Part shown: positions 17,708 to 25,589 of the stretch, in pieces
Layout of the letters: every line of letters starts with the position of its first letter
Position numbering within the stretch: position 1 is the stretch's first letter
NCBI RefSeq assembly: GCF_024211275.1
Contig: NZ_JAMLDX010000006.1
Coordinates: 184,958 to 248,957 of the forward strand
Origin: Sphingomonas tagetis
GTDB taxonomy: Bacteria; Pseudomonadota; Alphaproteobacteria; Sphingomonadales; Sphingomonadaceae
DNA: 64,000 nt
Reading direction: 5' to 3'
Made by a program: the position numbers and the translations under genes
The notes under the pieces: generated by a model
Seen by the model: only the letters and a program-made list of their open reading frames with translations
Told to the model about the DNA's origin: nothing
The model's database searches: none

Positions 17708-18624
17708 TCAGTTCGCCGATCTGGCTGCCGGCGACGCTCATCGCCGCCGTCTTCCAGCCATGGCGGACGGCGGTGCAGCGGCGCGTCAGCAAGGAGCTGT
17801 CGATCAACGCCGCCGGGTTGGTCCGCTATCTTTACGGCCTGCCCTTCGCACTCGCGCTGGCCGCCGCCTATCAGTTCGTGCTCGCACCCGCCGCCTTCCC
17901 GGCGCTGGGCAACTGGTTCCCGTTCTACTGCGCCGCTGGCGGTCTTGCGCAGATCGTCGTCACCAACCTGCTGCTGATGGCGTTCGGCGAGCGCAGCTTC
18001 GTCGTCGGCACGGCCTATTCCAAGACGGAAGCGATTCAGGGCGCGCTGCTCTCGATCGTGCTGCTCGGCGAGCGCCTCAACGCGCTTGCCTGGCTCGGCA
18101 TCGCGCTGGGCGTGGCCGGGGTGATGATCCTCTCGGCGGGCGGCAAGCGTATGACGGCGGGTGAACTGATTCGCGCGCTCGGCCAACCGGGCGCACGCTA
18201 CGGCATCGCTTCTGGCTTCTTCTTCGCGCTGACCGCGATCGCCGTGCGCAGCGCGACGGTGCAGGTCGGAACTCAGGATCATGTCCGCGCCGCGCTGATC
18301 GTGCTCGCCTGCACCGTCGCGCTGCAGACCCTGATGCAGGGCACGCTGGTTGCGTGGCGCGAGCGCGACCAGATCGCGCCGGTGTTCCGCAGCTGGCGCG
18401 TGTCGGGGCAGGTCGGGTTGCTCTCGGCGCTGGGTTCGGCCTGCTGGTTCACCGGCTTCGCCACCGCGCCGGTCGCGCTGGTGCGCGTGGTTGGCCAGAT
18501 CGAGGTCGCCTTCACCATGGCGTTCGGCCATTTCTATCTCGGGGAACGCGTGACGCGCAGCGAGGTCGCCGGACTGTTGCTGGTCACCGCCGGTGTCGTC
18601 GCGGCGCTGGCCGGCGCGCTGTAA
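17704..18624 (+). CDS. DMT superfamily (EamA-type) transporter
   Basis: 306 residues from a GTG that overlaps the fumarase TGA by 4 bases; the open frame upstream runs through the fumarase gene and is a shadow. About ten hydrophobic helices in two repeated halves of five, the second starting near residue 165 (YGIASGFFFALTAIAVRS), match EamA/RhaT-like drug/metabolite transporters. The motif VALVRVVGQIEVAFTMAFGHFYLGERVT near the end is typical. Substrate unknown. Cotranslation with fumarase suggests shared expression but does not show a shared pathway. Confidence 0.85.
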   Translation: MISSPIWLPATLIAAVFQPWRTAVQRRVSKELSINAAGLVRYLYGLPFALALAAAYQFVLAPAAFPALGNWFPFYCAAGGLAQIVVTNLLLMAFGERSFVVGTAYSKTEAIQGALLSIVLLGERLNALAWLGIALGVAGVMILSAGGKRMTAGELIRALGQPGARYGIASGFFFALTAIAVRSATVQVGTQDHVRAALIVLACTVALQTLMQGTLVAWRERDQIAPVFRSWRVSGQVGLLSALGSACWFTGFATAPVALVRVVGQIEVAFTMAFGHFYLGERVTRSEVAGLLLVTAGVVAALAGAL

Positions 18625-18642
18625 GCATCCGGATCGCGTTCG

Positions 18643-19335
18643 CTAGCGCCGCGCCGCGAGCGCGCGCATCTCCTCTTCGGCGCTCATCGGCTGCCCGGCC
18701 ATCATCGCCTGAGCGTCCGCCATCGCCGCGGACGAGCTCGAGCCGGCCTGACGATATTCGGTGCTTTGGCCCGCCGTGCCGCCATAGAGCCGCTCGATCC
18801 GCCATTCGCGTCCCGATGCGCAGGCGATGCCGCTCGTCTCACCGCGTTCGAACGTCCGGCACAGCCGCTCGCCACGATCGCGGAAGGTGACGCCGATGCG
18901 CAGCGCCGCGCCTTCGGGCTGCGCCGAGGCGAGCTGCGTGTCGAGTGCCCGCGCCACCTCGCCGCGCGCAACGGTGCGGCCATTCTCGAAGCCGATGCTG
19001 TCGCCCTGCGGCCACATCAGCGGCCCCGCGACCAGCCCGGCGACCAGGCTCGCCGCTATCGCACCGATCCAGAACCGACGTTCGCGCCGTGCAGGGCGGG
19101 GTGCCAGCGGCACGACCTTCGCGGACTCGCGGATCATCGCCTCGATCCGCGCAGGAATCGGCGCCCGTTCGACCGGTGCGAACGCCGTGCGCAGCGAGGC
19201 GGCTAGCATGCGGTGCTGCTCGACCTGCGCCGCGAGCGCCGGGTCCGCGGCAATCGCCTTCTCAACGCGCTTCGCCGCGAGCGGGTCGAGTTCGCCATCG
19301 GCATAGGCCATCAGCATTTCGGGATCGATCGTCAT
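18643..19335 (-). CDS. Anti-sigma factor
   Basis: 230 residues. The N-terminus MTIDPEMLMAYADGELDPLAAKRVEKAIAADPALAAQVEQHRML is the sigma-binding anti-sigma domain of the RsgI/FecR-like type; it lacks the HxxxCxxC zinc motif. One transmembrane helix (about 90-108) anchors a periplasmic C-terminal domain with GVTFRDRGERLCRTFERGETSGIACASG, two Cys that may form a disulfide. It should hold the ECF sigma factor inactive at the membrane until a periplasmic signal arrives. Its start overlaps the sigma factor stop by 4 bases. Confidence 0.85.
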   Translation of the reverse strand: MTIDPEMLMAYADGELDPLAAKRVEKAIAADPALAAQVEQHRMLAASLRTAFAPVERAPIPARIEAMIRESAKVVPLAPRPARRERRFWIGAIAASLVAGLVAGPLMWPQGDSIGFENGRTVARGEVARALDTQLASAQPEGAALRIGVTFRDRGERLCRTFERGETSGIACASGREWRIERLYGGTAGQSTEYRQAGSSSSAAMADAQAMMAGQPMSAEEEMRALAARR

Positions 19336-19814
19336 GCCGCCTCTCCCAGCTTCGCCATCAGCGCCTCGCGCCCGCGCACCAGCCGCGAGGTGAGCGTGCC
19401 GATCGGCACGTCGAGGATCTCGGCGGCCTCCCGGTAGGCGAACCCCTCGATCACGACGAGCGCCAGCGCTTCACGCTGATCGGGCGGGAGCGTGCGCATT
19501 GCCGCGCCGACCTTGCCGAGCTCGACCACGGCTTCCTGATTGCCCGCGGCACCGACCGCCTCGCCGGCGTCGGGCGGCACGAAGGTCTCGCCGCGGCGCG
19601 TTTCGGCGCGGACGGTGTCGATCCAAAGATTGCGCATGAGGCGATACATCCAGCTATCCAGTCTCGTACCCGGTTCCCATTGCTCGCGCCGCAACAGCGC
19701 GCGCTCGACCGACGCTTGCAGCAGATCGTCCGCGTCCGCCGCATTGCGCGCCAGCGCATGCGCAAAGCGGCGCAGGCGCGGCAGGTGATCGAGCAACTGC
19801 TCTTCGAAGCGCAA
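19332..19814 (-). CDS. ECF-type RNA polymerase sigma factor
   Basis: 160 residues from a TTG at 19814 with GGAGG 10 bases upstream. Region 2 carries DADDLLQ and RLDSWMYRLMRNLWID (promoter -10 recognition); region 4 has LPPDQREALALVVIEGFAYREAAEILDVPIGTLTSRL (helix-turn-helix for the -35). An ATG at 19874 would add 20 residues, but that stretch encodes the palindromic promoter described at 19838-19869 and is not family-like, so the shorter form is preferred. Typical of ECF factors, it is cotranscribed with its anti-sigma and probably activates its own promoter. Confidence 0.85.
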   Translation of the reverse strand: MRFEEQLLDHLPRLRRFAHALARNAADADDLLQASVERALLRREQWEPGTRLDSWMYRLMRNLWIDTVRAETRRGETFVPPDAGEAVGAAGNQEAVVELGKVGAAMRTLPPDQREALALVVIEGFAYREAAEILDVPIGTLTSRLVRGREALMAKLGEAA

Positions 19815-19837
19815 CCTCTGGGTTCCTCCAGGTTCAC

Positions 19838-19869
19838 GGATGAAACGGACGCCCCTGTCCGTTTCATCC
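19838..19869. promoter_or_regulatory. Palindromic, two-way ECF promoter between sigma factor and S8 protease genes
   Basis: A perfect 13-bp inverted repeat (GGATGAAACGGAC / GTCCGTTTCATCC) with a 6-base centre. On each strand it gives GGATGAAAC, 13 bases, CGTT. ECF promoters combine a -35 with AAC and a -10 with CGTT, and these are mutual complements, so one palindrome makes two overlapping promoters. Leftward transcription would begin near 19836, about 20 bases before the TTG of the sigma gene; rightward transcription would begin near 19870, before the protease. The same pattern with the same spacing lies at 21175-21200. Confidence 0.6.
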
Positions 19870-19908
19870 AGCATGACGCAGAAAAATTCCAAGTCTAGAA
19901 TGCAGCGC

Positions 19909-21165
19909 ATGAAGCGGCAGGGTCTGATCATGGCGGTGAGCGCGGCGGCGCTGTGCCTGACCGGACCTGTGCAAGCGCAGCTCGTGCCGCAGCTCCCGCC
20001 CGTGGGCGGGGTGGTCGATCGCGTGACGGGCGCCCTGCCCGATCTTCGCCAGACGCTCGGCGACGCAGCCTCACTGGCGCGCGCGCAGGTCGAACGCGCG
20101 CGCGATCTGGTGCGCCGCCATCCCGGCCGGATCGGGCTCGATCCCGAAGGCAATGCCGTGCGCGCGAACGAGCTGATCGTGATCGATGCGGACGCTGCGG
20201 TAACCGATGCGGCCGGCGCGCTCGGCTTTCGCCTGATTGAGCGGGTCGAACTCGCCGAGCTCGGCATCGCCTATGCGCGCTTCGAATCGCCGCATGGCAT
20301 GGGCGTAGCGAGAGCGCTCAAGCAGTTGCGGGCGGTGGCAGGGGGACGTGAGGTCAGCGCCGATCCGCTCTATTTTGCCAGCGGAACGACGGCGGGACCG
20401 GCGATGCCTTCCCACGGTGCCGCACAGGCGAGCACCGGGTCCGCCCGGATCGGGATCATCGACGGCGGCGTGCCGCCCGGAACGCCGGGCCTCGCGCGGC
20501 AACAGGGTTTCGCACAGGGCGGCCCGCGAACAAATGATCATGCCGTGGCGATCGCGTCGCTGCTCACCGGTGGCGGCGGGGTCCGGGCAAGCGCGCCGGG
20601 CGCGCGGCTGCATGTCGCCGACGTCTATGGCGACGATCCGGCGGGCGGCAACGCCGCGGCGATCGGGCAGGCGCTGGCGTGGATGGCGCGCGAACGCGTG
20701 CCGGTCGTCGTGGTGAGCCTGACTGGACCGCCCAATCCGCTGCTCGGCCGCATCGTCGGCGCGGCGCGGCGGCTCGGCACCGTCGTGGTGGCCGCGGTGG
20801 GCAATGACGGCCCGGCGGCACGGCCCGCCTATCCCGCGTCCTATCCCGATGCGGTCGCGGTGACCGGCGTCGATGCGCGCGGCCGCGTCCTGATCGAGGC
20901 GGGGCGCGCGGCAAAGCTCGATTATGCCGCACCCGGCGCGGACTTGCTCGCGCTCGGTACGGACGGCAAGGCGCGGCGCGTGCGCGGTACATCGTTCGCC
21001 GCACCGTTCGTCGCGGCACGGCTTTCAGCGCATCTTAGCAGCGACGGGATCGGCGGCGCGCTCGCCGCGCTCGACCGCGAGGCGCGCGATCTCGGCAAGC
21101 GCGGTGCGGACCGGCAGTTCGGTCGCGGGCTGGTGTGCGGCGAGTGCGCGACCCGGCCGCGCTGA
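19909..21165 (+). CDS. Secreted S8 (subtilisin-like) serine protease
   Basis: 418 residues from MKRQGLIMAVSAAA; a second ATG at 19900 adds three codons. Signal peptide about 1-22 ending GPVQAQ. A prodomain-like part (about 30-150) precedes the peptidase domain. The catalytic triad is visible: Asp in RIGIIDGGV, His in TNDHAVAIASLLTG, and Ser in RGTSFAAPFVAARL; the oxyanion Asn lies in AAVGNDGPA. The His motif departs from the usual HGTHVAG. It is divergent from the sigma/anti-sigma pair, and such proteases are good candidates for target or signal in a periplasmic stress response. No autotransporter barrel is present. Confidence 0.88.
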   Translation: MKRQGLIMAVSAAALCLTGPVQAQLVPQLPPVGGVVDRVTGALPDLRQTLGDAASLARAQVERARDLVRRHPGRIGLDPEGNAVRANELIVIDADAAVTDAAGALGFRLIERVELAELGIAYARFESPHGMGVARALKQLRAVAGGREVSADPLYFASGTTAGPAMPSHGAAQASTGSARIGIIDGGVPPGTPGLARQQGFAQGGPRTNDHAVAIASLLTGGGGVRASAPGARLHVADVYGDDPAGGNAAAIGQALAWMARERVPVVVVSLTGPPNPLLGRIVGAARRLGTVVVAAVGNDGPAARPAYPASYPDAVAVTGVDARGRVLIEAGRAAKLDYAAPGADLLALGTDGKARRVRGTSFAAPFVAARLSAHLSSDGIGGALAALDREARDLGKRGADRQFGRGLVCGECATRPR

Positions 21166-21174
21166 ATTTTTTTC

Positions 21175-21200
21175 GGATTAAACCGCAAACGGCATCCGTT
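21175..21200 (+). promoter_or_regulatory. Predicted ECF promoter of the Gly-rich secreted protein gene
   Basis: GGATTAAAC at 21175-21183 and CGTT at 21197-21200 are separated by 13 bases, exactly the geometry of the palindromic promoter at 19838-19869 and with 8 of 9 bases of the -35 element shared. The start of transcription would fall near 21207, leaving a leader of about 40 bases that contains a 7-bp hairpin (AGCGCCG / CGGCGCT, 21211-21230) and an AAGGAGG ribosome site. Confidence 0.5.
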
Positions 21201-21249
21201 CCCTCCCTGAAGCGCCGTGCGAGCGGCGCTCTGCACAAGGAGGATGACG

Positions 21250-22143
21250 ATGAAGACCCTGTTTCTTTCGGCGGCCGCGGTCGCGGCGCTCGCGCTCTCG
21301 GCCCCGGCTTCTGCCCAGCTTCTGGGTGGCGGCGGTCTGGGTGGTCAGCTCGGCGGCAGCCTGGGCGGCCAGCTTGGCGGCACGCTGGGCGGCGGCCGTC
21401 TTGGCGGTTCGCTCGACCGGCCGATCGGCCGCACGCTGGAACGGACCCGTGAACCCGTCACCAGTACGACGCGCGCCGCCAAGTCCGCGCGCGGCTCGGC
21501 CGACGTCAATCGCAGCATCGATCGCCGCAGCGGCAAGGTCAGCGCCGACGGCAGCGCCAATGGCGGGATTGCCGGAGCGCTGGACAACAGCACCGGCGCG
21601 CTCGGCCGTAGCGTCGGCGCTTCGGGCGATGGCCGCGCGTCGGGCAGCGCCTCAGGCGGCGCTTCGGCTGACCTGATCGGCACCGACGACGTGCGCGGCA
21701 CGCTGCGCGGCGCACGCGACCGGGCTTCGGGTGCGGCGGACACCGCACGCGGCGCCACCGGCAATATTCGCAACCGCGCGACCGGTATTGTCGGCAGCGC
21801 CCAAGGTGTTGCGAGCGGTTCGGCGGCGGGCAGTGGCTCTGCGAACGGCTCCGCCGGCAACGGCAGCGCGTCGGGGTCGGCGGCGGGTGACGCCGCTTTT
21901 TCGCTTGCCAGCCCTTCGCTTCCCGCGATCAACCCCGGCATGCGGATCGAGGATACGCGCGGCCGGCTCGTCGGGCGCGTTCACGAGGTCAACCGCAATG
22001 CGCGCGGCCGCATCGAATCGCTCGCCGTGCGCGTTGGCGACCGGGTCGCGACGCTGCCCGCCAGCAACTTCAGCGCCGAGGGCGACGTGCTCGTCTCGGC
22101 AATGGGCAAGGGTGAAGTGAAGGACGCGGCCGAACCGCGCTGA
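21250..22143 (+). CDS. Secreted Gly-rich protein with PRC-barrel-like C-terminus
   Basis: 297 residues from the ATG at 21250, six bases after AAGGAGG; an ATG at 21244 touches the ribosome site. Signal peptide about 1-23 (ending APASAQ). Residues 24-55 are GGxLGG-type repeats, and residues 56-215 are Ser/Gly/Ala/Arg low complexity, probably disordered. The last 75 residues (INPGMRIEDTRGRLVGRVHEVNRNARGRIESLAVRVGDRVATLPASNF) look like a PRC-barrel fold. No enzymatic motif is seen. Its promoter matches that of the neighbouring ECF sigma gene, so it is probably an effector of the same response, for example a surface or envelope component. Confidence 0.7.
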   Translation: MKTLFLSAAAVAALALSAPASAQLLGGGGLGGQLGGSLGGQLGGTLGGGRLGGSLDRPIGRTLERTREPVTSTTRAAKSARGSADVNRSIDRRSGKVSADGSANGGIAGALDNSTGALGRSVGASGDGRASGSASGGASADLIGTDDVRGTLRGARDRASGAADTARGATGNIRNRATGIVGSAQGVASGSAAGSGSANGSAGNGSASGSAAGDAAFSLASPSLPAINPGMRIEDTRGRLVGRVHEVNRNARGRIESLAVRVGDRVATLPASNFSAEGDVLVSAMGKGEVKDAAEPR

Positions 22144-22168
22144 AACCACATTCTTCAACACAGGCAGG

Positions 22169-22193
22169 CGGCCGGGAGTGATCCCGGCCGTTT
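22169..22193 (+). terminator. Rho-independent terminator
   Basis: A perfect 9-bp stem CGGCCGGGA / TCCCGGCCG with a GTGA loop is followed by TTT. It lies 26 bases after the stop of the Gly-rich protein gene. Confidence 0.75.
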
Positions 22194-22271
22194 CGCATTG
22201 TCGAGATTGCGCTGCGCCGCGTGTCTCGCTAGGTGGCGAGATATAACAAAATCTTTATATCCTGTTTTGCT

Positions 22272-22308
22272 CCGTTCAGGCATGGCAACGGCCTGGCCAA
22301 TATGAGGA
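22272..22308 (+). promoter_or_regulatory. Structured metK leader, possible SAM-sensing element
   Basis: The leader just before metK holds interleaved complementary pairs: CCGTT (22272) with AACGG (22287), CAGGC (22277) with GCCTG (22291), and TGGC (22283) with GCCA (22296), close to the AGGA ribosome site (22305). The GGCAACGGCCTGG core is loosely reminiscent of SAM/SAH-type riboswitches known upstream of alphaproteobacterial metK genes. The match is partial and from memory, so a riboswitch is only a possibility. Confidence 0.3.
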
Positions 22309-22313
22309 CTGAC

Positions 22314-23531
22314 ATGCGTTCCAGCTATCTCTTCACGTCCGAATCGGTGTCCGAGGGTCATCCCGACAAGGTGTCGGACCAGATCTCGGATGCGATCGTC
22401 GACCTGTTTCTCGCCAAGGATCCCGAGGCGCGTATCGCGTGCGAGACGCTGACCACCACGCAGCTGGTGGTGCTGGCCGGTGAGATCCGCGGCAAGGGCA
22501 TCATGGACGAGGCCGGCAACTGGGCGCCGGGCGTGCGCGACGAGGTCGAGAAGGCCGTCCGCGATACGGTCAAGGCGATCGGTTACGAGCAGGACGGCTT
22601 CCACTGGGAGACGCTGCGCTTCGAGAACAACCTGCATCCGCAGTCGGCGCATATCGCGCAGGGCGTGGACGCGAGCGGCAACAAGGACGAGGGCGCGGGC
22701 GATCAGGGCATCATGTTCGGCTATGCCGCCAACGACACGCCCGACCTGATGCCGGCGACCTTGTACTACAGCCACAAGATCCTCGAGCAGATGGCGGCCG
22801 ACCGTCATTCGAAGAAGGCGCCGTTCCTCGAGCCCGACACCAAGAGCCAGGTGACGCTGCGCTATGAGGGCAGCGTGCCGGTGGCGTGCACCGCGGTCGT
22901 CGTCTCGACCCAGCATGGCAAGGGCTATGACGCGGGCGACAAGGAAGCCGAGCTGCACGCCTATGTGAAGGGCGTGATCGCCGATGTCATCCCGGCGCAT
23001 CTGCTGAGCGACCAGACCGTCTATCACATCAACCCGACCGGCAGCTTCGAGATCGGCGGCCCCGATGGCGATGCGGGCCTGACCGGGCGCAAGATCATCG
23101 TCGACACCTATGGCGGGGCTGCGCCGCATGGCGGCGGCGCGTTCAGCGGCAAGGACCCGACCAAGGTCGACCGCTCGGCGGCGTACATCACGCGCTACCT
23201 CGCCAAGAACATCGTCGCGGCGGGCCTTGCGCAGCGCTGCACGATCCAGCTCGCTTATGCGATCGGCGTTTCCAAGCCGCTGTCGCTGTATGTCGACACG
23301 CACGGCACCGGCACGGTCGGCGACGACAAGATCGAGGAAGCGATTGGCAAGATCGAGAAGCTCGGCGGGCTGACCCCGCGCGGCATCCGCACGCATCTCG
23401 GGCTCAACAAGCCGATCTATGCGCGCACCGCCGCCTATGGCCATTTCGGGCGCAAGGCCGAGGGCGACTTCTTCCCATGGGAGCGCACCGACCTCGTCGA
23501 CGACCTCAAGGCTGCCATCGCCGCCGCCTGA
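22314..23531 (+). CDS. metK: S-adenosylmethionine synthetase
   Basis: 405 residues from [19 protein letters not shown], with GAGGA five bases upstream; in-frame codons upstream belong to the leader. Family motifs: the ATP-binding [27 protein letters not shown] (methionine/ATP loop), and the P-loop-like [19 protein letters not shown]. It makes S-adenosylmethionine from methionine and ATP in the cytoplasm. Residues 1-405 slightly exceed the E. coli length because of an insert near 40-85 that alphaproteobacterial enzymes share. Flanked by terminators on both sides, it is a single-gene unit. Confidence 0.97.
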   Translation: MRSSYLFTSESVSEGHPDKVSDQISDAIVDLFLAKDPEARIACETLTTTQLVVLAGEIRGKGIMDEAGNWAPGVRDEVEKAVRDTVKAIGYEQDGFHWETLRFENNLHPQSAHIAQGVDASGNKDEGAGDQGIMFGYAANDTPDLMPATLYYSHKILEQMAADRHSKKAPFLEPDTKSQVTLRYEGSVPVACTAVVVSTQHGKGYDAGDKEAELHAYVKGVIADVIPAHLLSDQTVYHINPTGSFEIGGPDGDAGLTGRKIIVDTYGGAAPHGGGAFSGKDPTKVDRSAAYITRYLAKNIVAAGLAQRCTIQLAYAIGVSKPLSLYVDTHGTGTVGDDKIEEAIGKIEKLGGLTPRGIRTHLGLNKPIYARTAAYGHFGRKAEGDFFPWERTDLVDDLKAAIAAA

Positions 23532-23557
23532 GGCTTCGGCCACCACGCACAGGATGA

Positions 23558-23589
23558 GGGGCCGGAGCGCACGTTCCGGCCCCTTCTTC
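23558..23589 (+). terminator. Rho-independent terminator after metK
   Basis: Stem GGGGCCGGA / TCCGGCCCC (9 bp) with an 8-base loop and a TTCTTC tail, 26 bases beyond the metK stop. Confidence 0.75.
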
Positions 23590-24207
23590 GTGCGCGGCTG
23601 ACTGGAAAGTCACAAACGTCCCGACATCTATCGCGAAGAAGGTGACCGTCACCCAGCCCTCTTCAGCAAGCCTGAAAGAGCTAGAGGCAGCGCGGCGAGT
23701 CTCAAATGTAACACCGCATATTGCGAAAATGGCGGACGTACGCCCGCATATTCAGCTCGGGAAAAGTACCGCTGGCCGAGCAGCCAAAATCCGACATTCC
23801 AAGCCCTTGACCATATCCGCGAGAGACGTCGGATGACGCCGGCATGGCCGCCAGCCCTTCGACGCCGGTCACGCGCAGGCGCGACGCGCGCTCGTCGGAT
23901 TGAACACCTGCTTATTTCGTTGCCGGATTGCGGAGTGGCACCTCGGTCACCGCCCCCGCCTCGACGTGAAGCAACCGATCACAATATGATAGGCTCGCCG
24001 CGCGATGCGAGATCTACGACGGTCTCGAAAGTGCCCACATCACCCCGCGTCGACAGGTGCCGCCGGTTCCAGCATACTGCGCGACCTCCGGCTCCGGCCT
24101 TCTTGTGCAACGAGGCCCTGGGGAAGGGGGATGGCATCCGGTTTACGCGCTCGCGTCTCCAGAAGCAAAACCGAAGCGTCGTCGAATAGATTATCGGAGG
24201 CAGTCAG
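23590..24207. other. Gene-poor interval
   Basis: 618 bases between metK and the first orphan gene. Short open frames exist but none has a ribosome site or protein-like composition. Base composition starts to fall here. It ends with the GGAGG ribosome site of the following gene. Confidence 0.5.
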
Positions 24208-24681
24208 TTGATTCAGAATGAAGAAACGGTGCTTAAATTGCCATTTCCGGCCTATCGTCTGTCCACACTGGGCAACATGATCATACCCTCAGCCATTGAA
24301 CGCGGCGTCCGCCTCAGATCAATAAAGCCAGATATTGAAACCATTTATCGATCTTGTTTTCTAAATACCTATGTCTGCGTCTACCCGTCTTTTCTGGCCG
24401 AAAATTACCCGGAAATCGGCCATTTTGTTCGCTGGTCATTACTCCGCATGCTGTTCACGTGCGATCACGCGAACGCTCAATTGCGCTGGGACACCTTTTG
24501 CGCTCGACTGGAAGGTCAAGACACAGAAGTAACCACGGCGGCGGAATTGGCATGGAAAGACGGAAGGCATTGTTTCAAAGCGCTTCTGGAGGACCGCGAT
24601 CCAGACATATCCGCGACAGAAAATTTAGTTTCGGCTATCGGCTCCATAAGGAGCTTCCCTCAGTACAAAATATATTACTAG
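24208..24681 (+). CDS. Orphan hypothetical protein
   Basis: 157 residues from a TTG that has GGAGG eight bases upstream (ATCGGAGGCAGTCAG then TTG). The protein is soluble with a mixed helical pattern (IPSAIERGVRLRSIKPDIETIYRSCFLNTYVCVYPSFLAENYPEIGHFVRWSLLRMLF) and ends QYKIYY. No family is recognised. Codons are AT-richer than those of the core genes. It converges on an FkbM methyltransferase with a 35-base AT-rich gap, and both may belong to a transferred segment. Confidence 0.5.
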   Translation: MIQNEETVLKLPFPAYRLSTLGNMIIPSAIERGVRLRSIKPDIETIYRSCFLNTYVCVYPSFLAENYPEIGHFVRWSLLRMLFTCDHANAQLRWDTFCARLEGQDTEVTTAAELAWKDGRHCFKALLEDRDPDISATENLVSAIGSIRSFPQYKIYY

Positions 24682-24716
24682 ATTTTTATCAAATATATGA
24701 GCAAAACTTATTTATA

Positions 24717-25589
24717 TCATCTTATCAAATGGGCGATACTGCCGACTTCATCTTCATGAACCGCCATATAATCAAATTCTTTTAGATGCTTAGAATCATC
24801 AAACTCAATTAGTTTAAGCCTGAACCAAGATTTGCAGATCCCAAATACTCTATAACCATTCTCCAGTAAAATTTTAATGGACTCTGGCGTCCCTTCCTTC
24901 TTTTGATTTTCTTCAAAAACTATGCATGCCGGCCTTACATGCCGCAACATCGATATCGCCCCACGAAGCACCTCTCCTTCGAACCCCTCAACGTCTATTT
25001 TTACAAAAGACAGTTTCTTGATGCCAATGTTTTCAATAATATTGTCCAGTTTTTTTACTGAAACTTCCACAGTCTCTGCGGAGCCCTGATCAAACTGCCA
25101 GACGAAACTGGCCATTCCAGAGTTTCCATGCGGAACTGACAGCCTTAAGCTCGATTCCACTGCACCAAGCGCATATTGGTGCAGGGATATTTTCAATTCA
25201 GGGTTTCGCGACAGTGTTTCGGTCAGGTATTTTACTGCCATCGGGGATGGTTCGAAAGCATGAACGCGCCCAGAAGATCCGACCATTTGCGCCATGCGAA
25301 CAGCAACGACACCGAGATTGGCGCCGATATCGAGCGCACAATCTCCTTTTCTGAGGAAATGGCGGGCAAGATACGTTACCTTAGGATCAACATCACCAAA
25401 CCAGAATATCGACCTGCCGACCCAGTCTTGCAGCGGGACGAAAACACTGCCTGAGCCTACCCTAGCCCACACATTACCTACCGAGGGCGTGAACAACGAA
25501 AGCAATTTTGAGTTAGCAAGCGTTCCAGTTCCAGAGAGAAGCGGGTAGCATCGGGTGGCAACTGCCAACATCTTAGCCAGATAGTTCAT
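24717..25589 (-). CDS. FkbM family methyltransferase
   Basis: 290 residues. The class I SAM fold is seen from the GDCALDIGANLGVVAVRMAQ motif (about 82-101), VHAFEPSPMAVKYL (acidic ribose ligand), and the FkbM signature LSFVKIDVEGFEGEVLRGA (about 193-211). FkbM enzymes O-methylate sugars or small molecules, and several act on polysaccharides or glycolipids. Location at the edge of an exopolysaccharide locus fits sugar methylation, but that is inference. The gene is visibly AT-richer than its surroundings (runs such as TTTTTTTAC in codons), a sign of transfer. Confidence 0.85.
   Translation of the reverse strand: MNYLAKMLAVATRCYPLLSGTGTLANSKLLSLFTPSVGNVWARVGSGSVFVPLQDWVGRSIFWFGDVDPKVTYLARHFLRKGDCALDIGANLGVVAVRMAQMVGSSGRVHAFEPSPMAVKYLTETLSRNPELKISLHQYALGAVESSLRLSVPHGNSGMASFVWQFDQGSAETVEVSVKKLDNIIENIGIKKLSFVKIDVEGFEGEVLRGAISMLRHVRPACIVFEENQKKEGTPESIKILLENGYRVFGICKSWFRLKLIEFDDSKHLKEFDYMAVHEDEVGSIAHLIR

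Noticed and set aside
19842..19863. EcfG-type general stress promoter (GGAAC-N16/17-CGTT)
   Set aside because: The site has GAAAC with a 13-base spacer and fits the local GGATNAAAC pattern better than the EcfG consensus.
19815..19874. Longer sigma factor starting at ATG 19874
   Set aside because: The extra 20 residues are not family-like, have no ribosome site, and lie over the palindromic promoter.
23642..24189. Open frames between metK and the orphan gene
   Set aside because: No ribosome sites, odd composition and no recognisable domain.
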